16,049 nt of DNA from a bacterium. Lineage in GTDB: Bacteria > JAJVIF01 > JAGGVT01. Numbering within the stretch: the first letter of the stretch is position 1; each line of letters starts with the position of its first letter. The position numbers were made by a program, and so were the translations under genes. The DNA lies in NCBI GenBank assembly GCA_021157815.1, contig JAGGVT010000209.1:1-16049 (forward strand). Reading direction: 5' to 3'. Under the pieces are notes generated by a model. That model was not told the DNA's origin and made no database searches. It worked only from the letters and a program-made list of their open reading frames with translations. This document shows positions 13,111-16,049 of this stretch, piece after piece.

Positions 13111-15138
13111 TTAATGCTCCCCGTGATCTATCCAGATTTCGTCACCAATATCCCTTTGATCCATCCAGCCGATGCAGACATCCGAACCATTCGATGCCAA
13201 ACCCGGATTATACGCATTAGGATGAACAGGGTCATTTATCATCTGTTCATTTATCCATGTTGAACCGCCATCCATTGATTCCTTGAAATAGCAATCCTGA
13301 TTTGTGAATATGTCAGGCGCTGAATACCACGATGCCAGCCACCGGTCCGATTCCTCACAAAACAGCGATGAGCTGAACATAAATTCCGCCGAGCTGAACA
13401 CTACCACTTCAGGCATAAACGATGTCGCGTTGGCATCGACTGATTTCACAAACAGCAAATCAAGCGCCGTTGGATACCGATTATAGTCATACAAAATCCC
13501 TGCGATACCCGTTGACGGATTAACCGCCAAAATCGGATTCTTCTCATCCAGCCCTGACATCCAGTCAACACTGACAAAAATATCAGCGCCCCAATTGACC
13601 CCATCTGAGGATGAGTCGAAACAAACTCGCGAACCGGCTGAAACCGCCGCTTCATCTGACCAGCAGGCCATTATCTTTTCACTTACAGGATTAAACGCAA
13701 TGTCAGGATAAACAACATCCATTCCAGGATCGATTATGTCACTCACCTGATTAAACACCCACGGATTCGCGCCGTTTTTACTTGCAACCCAAATCGATTC
13801 CTTGTCTTCACTATATGCAACATATACTTTTTCTTCGGTTGAATACGGGTCAACACATATCGATGGCATATGTTTGCCAGATGTCGATGCGTACCAGACA
13901 TCCCAGCTTTCGCCATCATCATCGCTTTTAAGTATGTCAAAGTAATATATGGAAGACTGGCTTACTCGCTCATGAGCTATATATAAAACATTGCCCTTTT
14001 TCGCCATGCTGGTGTAATGAAGAATATCTCCATAAGTTGGTTCGTTTGTTAACCTTGCCGGCTCCTGCCACGTTTCGCCGCCATCGGTGGATTTAACAAA
14101 GTGAATATCTCCCTTTGCCCAGTATTGAGGGCTGACGTACAAACTGTTAAACGACAAATAGAAATTATCGCCGTCAGCAATCATGTTGTGGCGACCTTCC
14201 GTACCCGCCCAGTGACTCGCGCCTCCGGGATTGAAAATGAAAATGTCATCCCCGAAAATAGTAGCGGATGAGTCTGCCACATGTATCTTGAAAAAGTTAT
14301 ATGTATGGTACATGGGCGATGATGGCGATGATGCCATAACCGGAATTGTATATTCACCAACCGGCGCATGTTGTGTATTTGATATGGACGCCTCCCACGG
14401 GTTCGGATATCCGACCTGCGTGAAAGTTGTGATTCCGCCGGTAAACACTGATGTATCAGCAACAACAGTTCCAATATCCGCCTGATAATCATGAGCGGAA
14501 ACGATGGCATCAACCGTGCCGCCATCCGGCTTTAATACACCGTCAACATGCCATGTATCAATCGCATATACACCACCCGTATTTCCACCCAGATGCGCGA
14601 TGATATAAAAGTCAACATATGGATTCCCCCCGGGATATTTCAACAAAAGCTGCTCGGTGTCACCCATCGGAGGAAATTCCCTTAATGCATGCTCTTTTCT
14701 GAACACGATGAACGGATTTATATCCCACGGTTGGAATATATCTATATAACAATCGGGGTTCATCACAGTTTTACCATATAGATCATCGAAAACGACATAG
14801 ACATCATATACAGTCAGCCCTGACAGATTGACAAGTTCGAGTGTGATATCGAGAATATCGGGCGGGATAAGGTTGTCTATATGAAAGGAAAAATTTGATC
14901 CGACATACGGTGTTACATCCATATATGGCGAAACAGTTCTGTTATTGATTTCAATAGTGCCGTCATCGAGATTCATTGTTCCAGATGCGAGTATGTGAAC
15001 ATCGCCACGTTGTGAATTATTTTCCATTGACGGCATATCCGCAACGCTGTCAGGAACAACAGTCGAATTGCCGGAGTTGGAACATCCTGCAGCAATCACC
15101 AGAAGTGAAATTATAATTATGAATAGAGAAGTACGCAT
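13111..15138 (-). CDS. Lipoprotein with shared N-terminal domain and sialidase-like Asp-box repeats (paralogue B)
   Basis: Protein of 675 residues; ATG at 15138 with AAGGTGA 5 bases upstream. Signal peptide with lipobox IAAGC (Cys19). Residues about 46-290 match paralogue A (ILASGTMNLDDGTIE, YMDVTPYVGSNFSF, IPPDILDITLEL, FDDLYGKTVMNPDCY, GGNTGGVYA, APVGEYTIPVMASSPSSP). From about 300 the protein differs: it has four Asp-box motifs, STDGGETW (350-357), SDDDGESW (405-412), SSDGVNW (510-516) and SMDGGSTW (621-628). Such SxDxGxTW boxes mark beta-propeller blades in sialidases and BNR-repeat proteins. Sialidase activity is not claimed: the catalytic arginine triad was not traced. The protein likely sits on an outer surface and binds or cleaves glycans, or is structural. 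It is probably transcribed alone, and it shares its promoter design with paralogue A. Confidence 0.87.
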   Translation of the reverse strand: MRTSLFIIIISLLVIAAGCSNSGNSTVVPDSVADMPSMENNSQRGDVHILASGTMNLDDGTIEINNRTVSPYMDVTPYVGSNFSFHIDNLIPPDILDITLELVNLSGLTVYDVYVVFDDLYGKTVMNPDCYIDIFQPWDINPFIVFRKEHALREFPPMGDTEQLLLKYPGGNPYVDFYIIAHLGGNTGGVYAIDTWHVDGVLKPDGGTVDAIVSAHDYQADIGTVVADTSVFTGGITTFTQVGYPNPWEASISNTQHAPVGEYTIPVMASSPSSPMYHTYNFFKIHVADSSATIFGDDIFIFNPGGASHWAGTEGRHNMIADGDNFYLSFNSLYVSPQYWAKGDIHFVKSTDGGETWQEPARLTNEPTYGDILHYTSMAKKGNVLYIAHERVSQSSIYYFDILKSDDDGESWDVWYASTSGKHMPSICVDPYSTEEKVYVAYSEDKESIWVASKNGANPWVFNQVSDIIDPGMDVVYPDIAFNPVSEKIMACWSDEAAVSAGSRVCFDSSSDGVNWGADIFVSVDWMSGLDEKNPILAVNPSTGIAGILYDYNRYPTALDLLFVKSVDANATSFMPEVVVFSSAEFMFSSSLFCEESDRWLASWYSAPDIFTNQDCYFKESMDGGSTWINEQMINDPVHPNAYNPGLASNGSDVCIGWMDQRDIGDEIWIDHGEH

Positions 15139-15241
15139 TTAAGTCACCTTCATTTAGGGATTCCAACCATTAAGACGTTAGCAATTATCTCAAGGTTACG
15201 TTATGTCCGTTTATTTCATCAGATGCAAGAGAAGCATACCA

Positions 15242-15270
15242 ATAATAGCAATATTATTAGTGTGTCGCAA
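15242..15270 (-). promoter_or_regulatory. Promoter of lipoprotein paralogue B with the same dyad element
   Basis: On the minus strand TTGCGA (15270-15265), 17 bases, then TATTAT (15247-15242), with AATAATAGCAATATTATT at 15241-15258 identical over 18 bases to the copy before paralogue A. The predicted leader is about 97 bases. Confidence 0.65.
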
Positions 15271-15366
15271 GGGGAAGCATGTACATCAATAGGCAGGAGT
15301 TGTTGGATTATCGTGGAGTTGCAGCAAGGAAACTGTCTCAGAACATGGAATTATGCACGAAACATT

Positions 15367-15474
15367 GTCATTCTGAGCGCAGCGAAGAATCTATAAGTTG
15401 CTGTGTTGATTATTAAACCAGGTGAAATTAATCCACGCTATCGAGAATAGAGCCTTCGCTGCGCTCAGGATGAC
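15367..15474. repeat. Inverted repeat with GTCATTCTGAGCG ends
   Basis: GTCATTCTGAGCGCAGCGAA at 15367 onward (26-base arm to 15392) pairs with TTCGCTGCGCTCAGGATGAC ending at 15474, about 23 of 26 positions, around a 56-base loop. This is the widely seen intergenic repeat type whose translated form reads FCHPERSE. Confidence 0.75.
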
Positions 15475-15632
15475 AGAAATCGCTCAGGATGGCAGAAATT
15501 GCTCAGGATGACAAAATTTGCTCAGGATGGCAGAAATCGCTCAGGATGGCAGAAATCGCTCAGGATGACAGAAATCGCTAAGGATGACAGAAATTGCTCA
15601 GGATGACAAAATTTGCTCAGGATGACAGAAAA
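15463..15632 (+). repeat. 19-bp tandem array, about 9 units
   Basis: Unit GCTCAGGATGRCAGAAATY repeated at exact 19-base spacing from 15463, 15482, 15501, 15520, 15539, 15558, 15577, 15596 and 15615. Variation is confined mainly to A/G and C/T positions, plus two units reading ACAAAATT. The first unit is the distal end of the inverted-repeat arm described at 15449-15474, so the array seems to have expanded from it. Confidence 0.9.
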
Positions 15633-15695
15633 AGACGAGTTCTGAGATACATTCCTTGCCGCGTCCTGAATTGACCTTGTTTGATGCGGCACACC

Positions 15696-15717
15696 GGGGC
15701 GCAGCAAGCGGCGCCCC
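15696..15717. repeat. GTAGGGGC-family GC-rich hairpin
   Basis: GGGGCGC-agcaagcg-GCGCCCC, a perfect 7-bp stem; on the minus strand it reads GTAGGGGCGCCGCTTGCTGC, related to the repeat at 4718-4781. Confidence 0.6.
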
Positions 15718-15790
15718 TACAACAAGCTGCCGTCTTACACATTCGTTTCTCTTTTTCAGCAGTCCCAAACGCAGCACATATAACAAAAAC

Positions 15791-15810
15791 CCCGGTGAGG
15801 GGACACCGGG
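15791..15810. repeat. Perfect hairpin CCCGGTG / CACCGGG
   Basis: CCCGGTG-aggggа is followed by CACCGGG, a 7-bp stem with a 6-base loop, preceded by AACAAAAAC. It lacks a T tract on either side, so it is more likely a repeat fragment than a terminator. Confidence 0.5.
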
Positions 15811-15842
15811 TTACAATTGCACTATTATTTGAAAATCTGCTC

Positions 15843-16030
15843 AACCTACTAACCTGCTAACCTGCTAACTTACTAACCTACTAACCTGCTAACGTACTAA
15901 CCTACTAACCTGCTAACTTACTAACTTACTAACCTGCTAACTTACTAACCTGCTAACTTACTAACCTGCTAACTTACTAACCTGCTAACCTGCTAACTTG
16001 CTAACTTGCTAACCTACTAACCTGCTAACT
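15843..16030 (-). repeat. 8-bp tandem repeat, 23 units, opposite orientation to the one at 1503
   Basis: Plus-strand units AAC[C/T]T[A/G]CT from 15843 to 16026 plus a partial unit; the reverse complement is AGYARGTT, a circular permutation of GTTAGYAR. Only one unit (AACGTACT) has a transversion. Stops prevent coding. Confidence 0.95.
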
Positions 16031-16049
16031 GTTCCTGTTTAACGACTGC

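Noticed and set aside
13111-15138. Calling paralogue B a sialidase
   Set aside because: Asp boxes occur in many propeller proteins; the arginine triad and catalytic Tyr/Glu/Asp of sialidases were not identified.
15463-15632. CRISPR array
   Set aside because: The 19-bp units are head to tail with no unique spacers.
15522-15844. Minus-strand frames rich in CHPE-F-LPS sequence
   Set aside because: They translate the 19-bp tandem array and adjacent hairpins; this is a familiar spurious peptide from intergenic repeats.

Overview
The window reads as a piece of chromosome from an uncultivated-type bacterium with a cell envelope that carries secreted proteins and lipoproteins (three lipoprotein signal peptides, two further signal peptides). 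The genetic code is standard and most genes have a recognisable Shine-Dalgarno. No gene fixes the phylum. Base composition is intermediate by eye, but the block around 11.1-13.1 kb is visibly AT-richer. There are no tRNA, rRNA, CRISPR, phage or transposase genes.

Layout: (1) 22-1503, a secreted phosphodiester-glycosidase (NAGPA-type) protein. (2) 1977-2984, an HpnA-like NAD-dependent sugar epimerase/reductase. (3) about 3042-3185, a candidate 47-residue single-span membrane protein. (4) 3318-4715, an unrecognised 465-residue soluble protein. (5) 5043-6029, a TIM-barrel glycosidase-like protein with a CxCxxC motif. (6) 6605-8877, sucC and sucD, the two subunits of succinyl-CoA synthetase, separated by a repeat element. 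(7) 9235-15138, a block in which two minus-strand paralogous lipoproteins (614 and 675 residues) flank a plus-strand two-gene operon. That operon encodes a 20-cysteine secreted protein and a 339-residue lipoprotein. (8) 15.3-16.05 kb, almost entirely repeats.

Two things stand out. First, the paralogous lipoproteins share a roughly 245-residue N-terminal domain but carry different C-terminal, probably propeller-like, modules. Both appear to be driven by near-identical promoters in which a perfect 7-bp dyad, AATAATAGCAATATTATT, sits over the -10 and spacer. This suggests a co-regulated surface-protein family of unknown function, of which the Cys-rich/lipoprotein operon may be a neighbour or partner. 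Second, nearly every long intergenic gap is filled by a different class of small non-coding repeat: an 8-bp satellite GTTAGYAR at both edges in opposite orientation; a 136-187 bp element in three copies, one of them inside sucC-sucD; a 161-bp element with 31-bp terminal inverted repeats; GGTGTCRGACWCC motifs; a 19-bp tandem array grown out of an inverted-repeat arm; and GTAGGGGC hairpins.

The metabolic genes (sucCD, epimerase, glycosidases) look like independent transcription units rather than one pathway. The only convincing operons are sucC-sucD and 11330-13046.
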